64,000 bases of DNA from NCBI GenBank assembly GCA_010279815.1, contig QEOQ01000602.1, forward strand, positions 112,941-176,940, in the 5' to 3' direction. The translations under genes were made by a program, and so were the position numbers. Source of the stretch: Brachionus plicatilis. Lineage: Eukaryota; Rotifera; Eurotatoria; Ploima; Brachionidae. Numbering within the stretch: position 1 is the first letter of the stretch; each line of letters opens with the position of its first letter. The notes under the pieces are model-generated. The model was not told where the DNA came from. It worked only from the letters and a program-made list of their open reading frames with translations, and ran no database searches. Below are positions 46,504 through 57,475 of this stretch, piece after piece.

Positions 46504-46965
46504 CACCCTCCTATTTTTTCATCCGGGCTTGGGACCGGCATCGGCATAGTTATGATGGCGCCTTCCCCTAAGAAGCACGTGGGACGTTCATCATAAACAG
46601 CGCCACTCATCCGAGCACTTTTAATTTGGCTGCGAACTCGGCAACTATTTAGACTAGCTTGGAACCACAAACCAAGCGACATTCTCATTTAAGAGAGAAT
46701 GTCTTAACTTTAGCGCTTCCAAAGTTACGGCTATCCAAAGAGGGTCAGCTGTAAAACAGGTTCTTGCTCAGTTAAGATTCTATACTGGATGTTGGTCAAG
46801 CCAGCGGCACCCTCATACGACAAGACTAGGACAAAGACCCGTAGATCTATGTACCCGTAATACAGCTCTTCTTCAGACTCGTAGAAGACCACATAGTGTG
46901 GCTGCCACCACCCTCCTCTTTTCTCATCCTGGGCTTGGGACCGGCTAATGGCAGAGTTATGATGG
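46504..46965. repeat. GC-richer repeat block with 55-bp direct repeats
   Basis: Two direct copies of a segment beginning CACCCTCCT and containing GGGCTTGGGACCGGC, then GAGTTATGATGG (or TAGTTATGATGG), lie at 46504-46558 and 46909-46965. The block between them is clearly richer in G+C than its surroundings. Frames on both strands are broken by stops. The ORF at 46503-46688 (minus) is not recognised. It looks like a retroelement remnant, but I cannot assign a family. Confidence 0.45.
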
Positions 46966-48029
46966 ATTTAAATCTGAATTATTTTCAATTTTAAACTCAA
47001 TTAAAATGAGAAATATGAAATAATTGATTTTAAAAATAAAATTACAACTAAACAAAATAACTTAATAGATTTATGACAAAGATTTTTGAAATTTGAAAAA
47101 TCGAAAGATATTTTTTTGTAAAGATTTTTTTTTTTTCTTTAAAAAAACTAATTCTTAGCGCCGCACTTAAACTTATTAAATGAATTTTTTAAATAAAAAA
47201 ATTTAAAATAATAATTTTTATTCTTTTTTTCTACCTTTTTTTTAACGCCTCATCTAAACTTAAAACTTAATTTTAAGTTTTTTTTTTAAATTTAACTTTA
47301 AGTACGGCACTTAGTTTTGAAATTTAAGTATTAATGCTGCAATTATCTTTGATTCTATGGCTTACTTAATTTTTTTTCTCCCGTTAAGTGATACAAATTT
47401 TCGTGAGAATAATCTAATAATTCTTTGTTTTTTACTAGTCAAAGATTGCTTTAAATTCACTAATAATTCTATCAATTCCTTCTCTTGTTCATTAAATATT
47501 TTAACATTTTCAACAAGATTTTTATATTCTTTCATTTCAATATTCAAATTTGGAAATAAATTGAAAGTCTGATTTAATGGAAAATATCTCGAAAATAAAA
47601 ATTAGCGATTTATTGAATTGAAATAAAGGCGCAAAACTTAATTTTAAATAGAAAAAGCAAGACTGTTATCAATTCTTTTTCAATACTTAGTACTAAAATA
47701 GAATTTTGAATGTAATTTTAGGATGTTGCATTCAAGAAATAATTGCATTTCATAACTTGAAGTGTTATTTGGAAAAGGATCTAGTGAAAACATTATTATA
47801 ATTTAGAAATATATGTGAATTCTAAGCAGTCACAGTAGAGATGATCTACAATCAGAATGCCTCGTACCGTACCAATTTTTTGAAAACGATAAATAAAAAA
47901 TTTAAATGATTTAAAACTGATTTAATCACTTACTTTTAGTAAAAAAAGTTGTTTTTTTATCCTTGGAAATAAATATTTTCTTGTACCATTTTATCTAAAT
48001 TTTGATAATTTTGTTCGGCATCAAATACA

Positions 48030-49435
48030 TTCTGCACTATAAATAATCACAAGTTGCACTATAATATTTAAATTGCACTATAATATTTACATGCACTATA
48101 TTAATCAAGGCTGCACTATAAATAACATTCTTACACTATAATATTCTTTAATAAGCACTAATATAATTTTTATTTTGCACTAAAATAATCTTTACTAAGC
48201 ACTAAATTAATGTTTAAAAGCACTAAAATAATTTTGGACCTGAACTATTTTAATTCATTTTTAGATAAATATATACAACAAGCACTATTTTCTTCGAAAA
48301 CTTTATTTTTTTTTAAACATAAGAAAATACAAATTATAATTACAAATATGTGATTTAATTTTGGAGAGAAAAAAAATATAGTAATACATACATAAGAATA
48401 ATAATAATAATAATTATCAAAAATCTTTATTTTTATCAGAGTCTGAAACAGAGGAATTGACTGTGAAGTTTTTTTTCAAGAAGGATGATCGCAATAGATA
48501 TTTCTCTTATATCACAATTAGTTGAATTTTTACTACTAAAAGAGATGTTAAACAGTCTTTTAATTTTTAAATTTATTTCTAATTTTAAAATAACTAAATA
48601 AAATAATCTACCTTAAAACACTTTAAATTAAGACACTTATTCAATGTTTAGTAGGTTGAAATGATTGAAAAAATTACTAATGCGAGAACGGATAAATTTA
48701 GACTTTGGTGGCATAATAATAAAAATTTTATGCTCTTTCAGAATATATATAATTTTAAAAAAGATTTTTATTTTATCTTTGAGTAATTGAGTCTGAAAGA
48801 TCTACAACATTTTAAAGGGTTAGTTCTTTTTAGACACCTGATATAAATTTTTTTTTTGTCCCACAAAAAAAATGAAAACTAGGGTTTCAAAGGACGTAGT
48901 TTACGAATTTTAAGTCAAAAATTAGAAATTCAGATAGCACTTAAGTTTTGAATTTCTGGAACCTTGCCATGCCATGATGATCTATCTTTGAGTAACTAGC
49001 TCTTAATTGTTTTAATTTCTGAATAAGTAGCCGCAAGGAATTTATAAAAGGGACGGAAAATAAAATAAAATAAGCTTTTTTGAAAATAAAAATAAATATA
49101 AAGTCTAAATTAGTATTTAAAATTATTTTAGCTCAAATCAAAAATTATTTTAGTTCATGTTAAAAATTATTTTAGTGTAACTCAAAAATTATTTTAGTTC
49201 AAATTACAAATTATTTTAATGCAACTCAGAAATTATTTTAGTAAAAATCAAAAATTATTTAAGTGCCAGGTGATTTATATAGTAAAGTTTTGAAATATAA
49301 AAGTTCTGATTTGAATTATTTAGGTAAAAAACCGAATAATTCAGTGCACATAAAATAATGTAGTACTTTTTGGAAATAATATAGTGCAGTTTGGTATTAA
49401 AAAAAGTGCAACTCCTGATTAATTTATAGTGCAAC
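48030..49435. repeat. 1.4-kb foldback repeat with GCACTA tandem arms
   Basis: The left arm (about 48035-48260) consists of some ten degenerate units of about 20-22 bp, each starting GCACTA and followed by TAATATTT or AAATAATT. The right arm (about 49110-49435) has the same unit inverted, ATTATTTTAG-TGC. The outermost parts TGCACTATAAAT and ATTTATAGTGCA are inverted copies. The middle has no gene. The organisation parallels the hAT-like foldback at 1965-2837, but I see no clear target duplication. Confidence 0.6.
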
Positions 49436-50421
49436 ATTAAATACAAGCCTTTTTGTTCCTCTTAATTCTAAGAGATTTAAAGAGTTCTCGTTTAAAAGTT
49501 TTAAAATATTTAAAGACAGCTTTTGGCAGATTTCATTTTAGTAATCACAGAAATCGCTGGCATAAACAAAAAATGAAGCCCGACAAGCATCAAGGGCTGA
49601 AAGATTTAAATACTGTTGTTTGAGAAGAAATACATTTTTGATTGAGTGGTTTTAAATCCAATTTAAAACACATGAATTTAGAGCATTTTCATTTTTTTAT
49701 TTATAGTATGTTAAATATTTATTAATAAAGTAAAATTTTGAATTAATAAATAAAAATTAAATTTTTTTTAATAAATCTTAAAAAAAAATGGAATGTGAGC
49801 GCATGAATTAAAGAAACAAAATGAACAATCTGAATAAAATGAATAACAAAAAAACTAAATGAACAAAATTAACCAAATCAGCAATCAGAAAAACATAAGC
49901 AATCTAAAAGTTAGTCGATTGATAAGTTAAACAATGCTTGCCAGCGTCAATCGTTTACTTATTAGCAATGGAGATGACAAGACTAAGTAACATTGACCAA
50001 AATCTGAAAGGATAAAGAGCATAATCCATGAAAAGTACAGCAACAAGATTAAAGAAGTCTGGAGTAGCATGAAAAATTCCCTAAATTTGTTTGATTATAT
50101 TTGAATATTTGGACATTTTTGAAAATAAAATGAGCCAAAAAAAGATGAATAAAAAAAAAAAATGAAACAAAATTTTTCAAAAATATAAAACTATTGCTTT
50201 TTTATGATTATTTATATTGCGCTTTACCACTTGTGAGCTTAGAATCTAAAACAAATTAGGAACAAAATTTAAATAAAACTTTTGTATAAATTCTTGCCAT
50301 TATAAATACTAAACAGATTAATTTTCGAGTTTCTTGATCTAGGCGGCAAATATAACATTTATTTTTTGAAATTGACATTAAAAAAACTTAATTATATAAA
50401 GACTTGAATCATTATTTCTCA

Positions 50422-51729
50422 ATGTTTATAAAAATGTTTAACTCTAATAAAATATATGTCTCCGCTCTCTTATTTCCAGGCCTCTTAGGCCTCATTCTAT
50501 GCTCCTCTCTAGGAGACACTTTTCATTTGGGTAATTTAAATCCGAATGTAAAATTTTCAATCTTGACTTATTATTTAGGCTCACATAAAATCAGAGAAAT
50601 AGCAAAGACAGCAAGTCTACAAAGCACCAATGCAAACCTGTCTCAACCAACTGATCCAAAAAGCGAACCTTTTTTGTGCACACCAGAAAATTTAGCACTC
50701 TTCTTTGATGGTACTTTTCTAATCAATAAAAAATTTTACCTCTTAATAATGAATTTTTTAGCAAAAAAAAGTTACAGATTCATAGACTTTTTAATTCTCC
50801 AAGACATTTTAACCACTTTACTAGTAACTCAGGCCAGAGTGCTGGACAATTTTAAATTTTTAGTCAAATTGCCATCCGATTTAAAAGACAAAATAAAGTT
50901 GGAAAATTTTGTCAAAAATTTTAATCAATACACATCGGTTATTTACGAGAGGGAAGAGCTGATATTATGTGATATCATGTCAAGTCTTCTTGCCCTCAGA
51001 TCGAAAAGTACATTTTTTTTGGTATTTTTTAAGTTTTTATTTTTGATAAAGATTACACCAGAATGGAGAGCTTTTTGTTGGTAAACGAGACTGGTGAAGT
51101 GAACATTAATGGAACAGAATGCTATACGGAACTTGATAATTATTCATCAGCTGTTGATCAGGGTGATTTGACGATAACTAAGGAATTTTATGACCAATTT
51201 CTGGATTGTACATATAAACTTATTTTATCGCTTACAAAAATTGCAGAGTCATTCACCCCCAGCATAAGAGGTAGGCTATTTATTAAGATTGGAAAAATTT
51301 TAACTAATTTTTTAAAGAATTGGAATACCGCTTGGTAAATTTAATGCAATTGACCAAATCAAATTTTATTGAAAATTTAAACTTGTTCACAAATAAAACC
51401 CAACAATTCATTAATTTTAATTTAACAAATTAAAATTAAGAAAATTAATTCAAAATATTTATTTGAAAATAAATTTTGTTTTATAATTTTAAACCAATAT
51501 TTTTAAATTTAAAGAGTTTAAAAAACTGATTTGCCAACCTAGCAGCATCATTTTTAAAACTATCCGAGTATTGAAGACCATTAAAGGTTTCAGACCAGAA
51601 AAATATTTATTCCTGCGGAAAATATTCAGGTGGTATGAAGATGATTTTAATTCAATTAACATCAATAGTATTGATGTTATGTGGCATCTATTGGGAAAAT
51701 ATTCAACCATCATGTGGAATGTTAATTAG
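50422..51729 (+). CDS. Unrecognised secreted or membrane-anchored protein (multi-exon)
   Basis: I do not recognise this protein. The ATG at 50422 opens a frame whose first 35 residues contain a hydrophobic stretch (IYVSALLFPGLLGLILC), a signal peptide or anchor. Exon 1 runs to 51007 and may contain a 51-base in-frame intron at 50711-50761. The next exon is 51052-51270, joined in phase across a 44-base intron. The 3' end is ambiguous. One model uses a 17-base microexon (51318-51334) and a last exon at 51517-51729, ending VMWHLLGKYSTIMWNVN, for about 327 aa in total. Another reads on from 51318 to a stop near 51435. Dispersed cysteines and NxT sites (NYT, NET, NGT) fit an extracellular protein. 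The ORF on the other strand at 51489-51713 is a shadow. Confidence 0.5.
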
Positions 51730-53990
51730 AATATTCTACTTTCTTGTTTCTTACACGATTTAATTATTGGAGCAGAAAATTTTTTTTTTAAAGATTATTA
51801 CTTATTTTTATTTTATTAAAAATGCCCTTTTTTTTGTAAATATAATCGATTTCGTGTTAACTCTAGTTTAAATAAAGATATTTAATTACAAAACAAACTT
51901 AAAAAAAAGTGTTATCACAAGTTTTATTTGTGTATTATTTTTTAAATAAATTTAAATTAAATAATCAAGAGTCGACGCAAATAATTACTTAATTCTCTTG
52001 TTTTTTTATTGGAATCTTTTATTTTGATTGTTGATTATATATCAAGGTGTAAAATCATTTCTACTAGCAACGCCTTTTGTTTTTTAAGTGTTTTTTATCT
52101 TATTTTCATATTTACATTTTAAAAGCTCTAAAAAAAATCTCTTTATTTAATTAATTGTCTAAAAATAATTTAAAATCATATAAACTTGATTAATATATTA
52201 GCAAAATAAAGAATTAATTTTATATTTTTGATTTTTTTTAATTTAATTTATTTCGCTACAAGATTTTGAATATAAAAATAAATTAAGCTTAAAACAAATT
52301 AAATAAAGTAAAAAAAATTTAATAATAACCAACCTTTATAGGATATACTATTTAAATCATAAATAACATCGATTTGTAGCATTTTCAAAAAGCATTCTTA
52401 TCGATAAATTCATCTGAAATTAAAATTTTTAAATTATATTTATAGAAAAGATATCAAATAAAATCAATATTAAATTATATTATTATTGAATCTTAGATGT
52501 TCTAATTGTTTTTGGAGAGTAAGATTTGCGTAAAAAAATTAAAAATTTTAAAAATTTTAATTTAACTTTTTAAATTTCTTTAAAAGAGAAGGGGTTGTGA
52601 AGTTCGTTTCAATTCGATCTTTTCAGTTCAGAAAAACTTGAATAACTTTTTTATAAGTTGCTTATAAATTAAGCATTTTACAGAACTAAATTATTCCTTC
52701 TAGTAAAAAAGTAATTCAAATTTTTCTGAATTGAAATGAACTTCACAACCCCCAAAAGAATGAGTACAAGATAAAATTTACTGGAAGGAGTACCAGTATA
52801 AAATTGATCTTTTTTCGAAGTAAAGAAAATTGAAAATATTCAAAATTAAAAAAACAAATGAACAACTCAACTGATTGCTTCAGGCACTCTTATTTACATA
52901 AAACAATGATAGTTTATTGCCTTTTCTACAAGGCATTGCACATGATTTAAAAATGATTTATTTTTTTAAATTTTTTATTAATAAGTATTAATCAATAAGG
53001 AATGATTTTTTTATGCCAAACATTCAGTTATCATCTAGACCTATTAATGCATGAATGCTTACTTTTATTAAAACAATTAGATGTCAATGGGATAAAATGA
53101 AACAAAAGACAACTGTTATAAACTGACAAAAAACTATTTAAAACCATTAATTAATAAAATGAAAAAATATAAATTTTTTATTTAAAACACTTAATAAAAA
53201 TTGAAAAAATAGTGTATTATTTTTTAATTTTTGTGCTATTTTTCCATGTTTATGGTTAATAAAAGGCAAATCTCAAAATTGAAATATTAAAGTGGAAAGA
53301 TGAAATCATTGGTATTCCACTGGGTTCATTAAAAAGTACAATTTAGTTTGGTCAAAATGATCTGTTGACCAGAAAAAATACTTTTTGTATTATTTATCAA
53401 AATTGCATGCCAAAGAAAGGTAAAATGAATTAAGAAAATTTTTTTTTGTATGGATTTTAACTTTATTCGGTATTGTGAATTTTACTAAAAAAAAGACAAA
53501 AAAGATCAAATTTTTTCTTTTCCAATTTTTTTTCCTTTTTTGAAAAACTACCAGGTCCTGTTAACTATTATGAATTATCCTTTTAAATAGATAACACAAA
53601 TTTTAGGTCCACAGTAAAATACACCATCGAAAATTTTACGATTTTTTTTTTCAAAAAATTTTAAAAATAATTGATGAAAAATTATTACAAATTAAATTTA
53701 TTTTCGCATTCAATATTTTCAACCAAATAATTATAAAGCAATTAGAGAATTTTTTTTATTTACTTAAACATTACTTTTTGGTAAAATCTTAAAGAATTTA
53801 ACAAATGTAATCACATAATTTTTTTAATTTTATTTTAGCTGAATTTAATTTATCAATTTTTTTATTAAACATATTAAAAATAATTTATTGTGTTCAAAAC
53901 TTTGATGATACTCACATAAAATAAATAACAAACTAATATTTTAATTTTTTATTTAAAAAAATTTTGTTAAACATTTAGAAAAATAACAAT
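51730..53990. other. Intergenic region 3' of the protocadherin gene
   Basis: This is a convergent spacer between the 50422-51729 gene and the protocadherin. It contains the left copy of a long direct repeat (53014-53235) and otherwise only A/T-rich sequence. A pair of inverted pieces with GTGAAGTTC(G/A)TTTCAATTC sits at about 52597-52618 and 52729-52750. Confidence 0.5.
53014..53235. repeat. Direct repeat flanking the protocadherin gene, left copy
   Basis: It begins TGCCAAACATTCAGTTATCA and ends near AATAGTGTATTATTTTTTAA. The same sequence in the same orientation recurs at 57016-57315 with an insertion of about 80 bp. The two copies bracket the intronless protocadherin gene. Its ends do not look like LTR ends and no target duplication is seen. 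Confidence 0.7.
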
Positions 53991-56861
53991 TTAAATCAAA
54001 ATTTTAAATCTGGTTGAAGCATTAGACGATTGAGAATGATGGGACTGGTTTGGCGAACTAGTGAGCACTTCTCTAGGCAAAATAACACTAGGCCGAGGAT
54101 TAAAATTTTTGTTGATGACAAAATTTGGCGCTTTGGACATGTACTTAACACATTGGGATGTTTGGTCCTGGATTTGGTGTTTATAGGCCGTATACGAATA
54201 TCCCGGTTTAGCATTTTTACTCCGTATCTGATCTTTGTTTTCCTCTGACTTGAGACTAAATTCCCTTTGCAGGATATTGGTCGTTTTTTTCAAATTTTTT
54301 TTATACTTATAATAATTAAAATATTTAATTATCATGAGAAAAAGACTTATAAAAAATACAAGAATAACGCACATCAGAATCATTAGCATGGTTAAAAAAT
54401 TAGCGCCACTATTTAACTTTTCACTTTTGTCTACTGGTGACACTTTGTACATAAATGACTTGGCACGATTGCCACTATTTTTAATAAGTTTAAATAGACC
54501 GTCATCTACAAAATAAATAAAACTTTCCTCTAGGACACAGAATGGATCTTTTTTGCTTTTAATTTTGATAATTAATTTCGAATTGCCTGCATTCTTTTTT
54601 TTTATTTTCAATTTATATGCATTTACCAGAGCTTTACTTTCATCTTTTAGCACCAAAAGACTTGAATTGTGCACCACAGGGTCCTGAGCAACAATGTCAA
54701 ACTCCAAGTCTTGGTTATTTTTTACCGAATCAATCGAGTAAATACCCTTTAGATTGGAACTGCTGTAAAACAATTCAAAATCCTCGGTTAATTCGCTCAA
54801 TTTTTCGAATTTTATAAAAGAATTTATTTTCACACTCTGAAATGAATTTAGGCAAAAATTTTCACTCTCAGAAAAAATAAATTTTATTTTTAATTCTTCA
54901 TTTTTATTTCTTAAATTGATTAGAACATGCTCCTGGCTGACATGATCATTTATATAGATAGTATTGGAAAAGAGCTCAATTCCCTTTGGTAAGTCACCTA
55001 AATGGTCAATTCCTTGCTCGAACTCGACTACTTTTAGTCGAGATTCAACTTTTTTGTCCACACTAAACACCAAAGTATTCTGGTCGTACCAATGTTTGTA
55101 TGGTGACACAAAGTTTGTTTTATTTCTAGACCTCAAATTACTAATGTAAACTTTAGCCCTTGAGCTCAGACTGGGAACACCGTTGTCTTTGGCCAAAACA
55201 TGGAATGACAAGTGGCTAAAATTGTTCACCATCTTCAATTGACCATTTTGTATAGAGACATAACTTTTGGCTTTTTTTTCAACTATTTCATAAGAAATAG
55301 CTGAATTTTTGTCCCGATCCAGCGCACTCACCTTCAATAGATGATCGCCCGGCTTGGCGTTCATTGCAGTAATGTTATAAACACTTTTGTCAAATTTGGG
55401 AGCATGGTCATTCACATCCAAGACCACAATACGAAATGTGTATTCATCACTCAAAAGGTTTTGTGTGTCCCATGCCACTATGGTCACATTAAAATACTCA
55501 TTTAGCTCATAATCAAACAATTCGGGCTCTCCAATGTTCACTGTAAACGAATTGTTGTTTAGTACATTTACCTTGATGGCAAATGGCTGGTTGTTAACTA
55601 ATTCTTGATTATTTGCCAAAATTTTCCAATTAAAAATGGCATTTTTTGCCGAGTCTTTGTCATAAATGCTCACATGGGCAATGAATTTGTTCTCCGTGCT
55701 GTCCTCGGCAACGTAAATCTGCCTGTCATTGTAATTACTGTTCAAAAAGCTGACACTTATCTCTGGACCATTGTCGTTTTCGTCGACCACTTCTATGTCA
55801 ACATGAGCATAATCTGTCAGCTGTCTAACCTCGCCACCATCACTGGCCTCAATCAGAAGACTAAAAAAATTCTCTTCCTCATAATCAACAACATTTTTTA
55901 GCCTCAGTTCACCACTCGATTCATTCAAGTAAAAATACTTGTTATTTACCTTTTTGAGAGTGGGTCTTAAATTCATAAACTTTGGACTAGAGTCCACAAA
56001 TGCATATTTGACTAGGCCATTGGCACCAATGTCCAGATCAGTGGCGTACACTTTGCCAATTAAAGTGTCCAGTGGTGAGTTTTCTCTGATGTAAAATTTG
56101 TAATAGTCCTTGGCAAATATTGGTCTGTTGTCATTTTGGTCAATTATCTCAATGACCAGTGTTTGTACACTCATTGACTCAGATGGGTCAATGGCCCGCA
56201 TTTTTAGTCTATACTCAGATTTAAGTTCTCTGTCCAAACTAGCTGAGACCACCAAACTAAGCTTTGACTCATTTAAATTTTGCTCCAGACTGAATGGCAC
56301 CAGGTCGGCATGTTGCAGAAATTCGTATTTCTGAACAGTGTTTGCATTTACATCCGGGTCATAGGCAAGCTCAAGCGGAATTGTGTAGCCTATGGGACTG
56401 TTTTCGTTTATTGGCAAGACTAGTTGGCTGTTTTTGAATACTGGAAGGTTGTCGTTTATGTCATGGACTAGGATGTTCATGTTCAGGATGGAATAGGTGG
56501 GGATTTGCAGAATTTTGATGTTTAGCTTGCAGCTTTGGTCCAAGGTGGAATAAGTGGCAAGAGTGCAGGGCTCGGTGCACAGAGAGTTGGCGCACAAGTG
56601 CTCGCGGTCTAGCTGGACTTTGGTCAACAGGAGGCTGGAGTTGAGCGCAAAATAGGGCGTTTTGGTATCGTCGAGCAGTGTGTATGACACCCCGCTTGCC
56701 GCTGAGGCCTCTTTGGACAGGTCGCAAACGAAACTGTTTGCTGCCAGCTCTTCGTGTATGTGTTTGTCTGGCAAATATATGTACTCGGTGGCTGATATTC
56801 TGTTCAAGTATTTACATAGAAAAAATAATAGTGGAAATAGAAAATTTTTATTAAACATCAT
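53991..56861 (-). CDS. Protocadherin, single coding exon
   Basis: Cadherin-superfamily adhesion receptor of 956 aa encoded without introns. A signal peptide occupies about residues 1-24. Tandem cadherin (EC) repeats follow, ending in the calcium-binding motifs DINDN (134-138), DQNDN (241-245), DENDN (360-364) and DVNDH (482-486). LDRE and DxD motifs lie between them. A fifth repeat (about 490-600) lacks a clear terminal DxNDN. A divergent membrane-proximal region of about 220 residues precedes one transmembrane helix (822-848). The cytoplasmic tail is 108 residues, basic near the membrane and Ser/Gln/Asn-rich at its end. Neither a catenin-binding sequence nor LAG/G domains is seen, so it is a protocadherin rather than a classical cadherin. 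The EC count is below the usual six or seven. The start is the first of two adjacent ATGs. Confidence 0.9.
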   Translation of the reverse strand: MMFNKNFLFPLLFFLCKYLNRISATEYIYLPDKHIHEELAANSFVCDLSKEASAASGVSYTLLDDTKTPYFALNSSLLLTKVQLDREHLCANSLCTEPCTLATYSTLDQSCKLNIKILQIPTYSILNMNILVHDINDNLPVFKNSQLVLPINENSPIGYTIPLELAYDPDVNANTVQKYEFLQHADLVPFSLEQNLNESKLSLVVSASLDRELKSEYRLKMRAIDPSESMSVQTLVIEIIDQNDNRPIFAKDYYKFYIRENSPLDTLIGKVYATDLDIGANGLVKYAFVDSSPKFMNLRPTLKKVNNKYFYLNESSGELRLKNVVDYEEENFFSLLIEASDGGEVRQLTDYAHVDIEVVDENDNGPEISVSFLNSNYNDRQIYVAEDSTENKFIAHVSIYDKDSAKNAIFNWKILANNQELVNNQPFAIKVNVLNNNSFTVNIGEPELFDYELNEYFNVTIVAWDTQNLLSDEYTFRIVVLDVNDHAPKFDKSVYNITAMNAKPGDHLLKVSALDRDKNSAISYEIVEKKAKSYVSIQNGQLKMVNNFSHLSFHVLAKDNGVPSLSSRAKVYISNLRSRNKTNFVSPYKHWYDQNTLVFSVDKKVESRLKVVEFEQGIDHLGDLPKGIELFSNTIYINDHVSQEHVLINLRNKNEELKIKFIFSESENFCLNSFQSVKINSFIKFEKLSELTEDFELFYSSSNLKGIYSIDSVKNNQDLEFDIVAQDPVVHNSSLLVLKDESKALVNAYKLKIKKKNAGNSKLIIKIKSKKDPFCVLEESFIYFVDDGLFKLIKNSGNRAKSFMYKVSPVDKSEKLNSGANFLTMLMILMCVILVFFISLFLMIIKYFNYYKYKKNLKKTTNILQREFSLKSEENKDQIRSKNAKPGYSYTAYKHQIQDQTSQCVKYMSKAPNFVINKNFNPRPSVILPREVLTSSPNQSHHSQSSNASTRFKILI

Positions 56862-57340
56862 TTTATTAGTTTTGGTTTTTGAGTTTATTTCATTGTTTTT
56901 GTTTTGTTTGCTGATTTAAAAGTCTAAAATAAAGAGAAAATTAATCTTAATAAAAATTTTATTCTAGCTTATAAAAATTTATTAAAATATAAGAAGAAAA
57001 AAATTTATTTTTTTTTGCCAAACATTGAGTTATCATCTAGACCCATTGAGGCATGAATTTTTATTTTTGTTGAAAAAAATTTTAATTTTGTACGACTAAA
57101 TAAATTAATTCAGACAGTGTTTTTTTATTAAAAATTAATATTTTCTCCATTAATTCGAATATACTTTTGATAAAAACAATTAGATTTTAATAGCTTAAAA
57201 TAAACTGACAAAAAAACTATGAAAAAACATTATTAATAAAATGAAAAATTTTAAATTTTTTATTTAAAACACTTAATAGAAATTGTAAAAAATAGTGTAT
57301 TATTTTTTAATTTTTTTATTTTAATTTAATAGAAAACGAA
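56862..57340. promoter_or_regulatory. Upstream region of the protocadherin gene with direct repeat, right copy
   Basis: The first 150 bp presumably hold the protocadherin 5' UTR. The right copy of the long direct repeat covers 57016-57315 and is longer than the left copy because of an insertion at about 57060-57160. No promoter motif can be identified in such A/T-rich DNA. Confidence 0.45.
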
Positions 57341-57475
57341 ATGAAAAAAATTGTTCTTTTTTTCGCATTATCTTATTATCTATGGACCGGTCATGCAGAC
57401 ACAGACCTAATTTTATTTATAGAATATTCCCTTAAGAACTCTAATGCGCACAAATCTCAGCTTAAAAATTTATAA
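57341..57475 (+). CDS. Possible small secreted-protein exon
   Basis: An ATG at 57341 opens a 44-codon frame. Its start is a typical signal peptide: two lysines, a hydrophobic core (IVLFFALSYYLW), then GHA before DTD. The frame ends at a TAA (57473-57475). A second frame at about 57552-57853 contains KARTNFESGSLCGKKAPYWF and is entered by a CTAG acceptor-like site, but it has an in-frame TGA at 57578-57580. No good GT donor joins the two. This could be a decayed or mis-assembled gene for a small secreted protein, or chance. It would be divergent from the protocadherin. Confidence 0.25.
   Translation: MKKIVLFFALSYYLWTGHADTDLILFIEYSLKNSNAHKSQLKNL

Larger units (their letters stand above)
39683..48024. 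other. Large gene-poor intergenic region upstream of paxillin
   Basis: I find no supportable gene in these roughly 8 kb. The stretch just right of 39683 presumably contains the paxillin 5' UTR and promoter. ORFs at 43134-43343, 43958-44167 and 47357-47572 are A/T-rich chance frames. A GC-richer repeat block lies at 46504-46965 and a retrotransposon-like tail at 45862-45905. Confidence 0.5.

Noticed and set aside
39683..48024. tRNA or other small RNA genes in the gene-poor region
   Set aside because: I saw no cloverleaf or A/B-box pattern by eye. A covariance-model scan would be needed to be sure.
51489..51713. Minus-strand 74-codon ORF
   Set aside because: The plus strand at the same place reads as a better last exon joined in phase to the upstream gene.
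53996..56727. Several plus-strand ORFs and two minus-strand shadows over the protocadherin
   Set aside because: The 956-codon minus frame has the cadherin motifs; the others are shadows.
53014..57315. Protocadherin plus flanking direct repeats considered as an LTR element
   Set aside because: The repeats lack TG...CA ends, a primer-binding site and a polypurine tract, and the gene between them is an ordinary host receptor.
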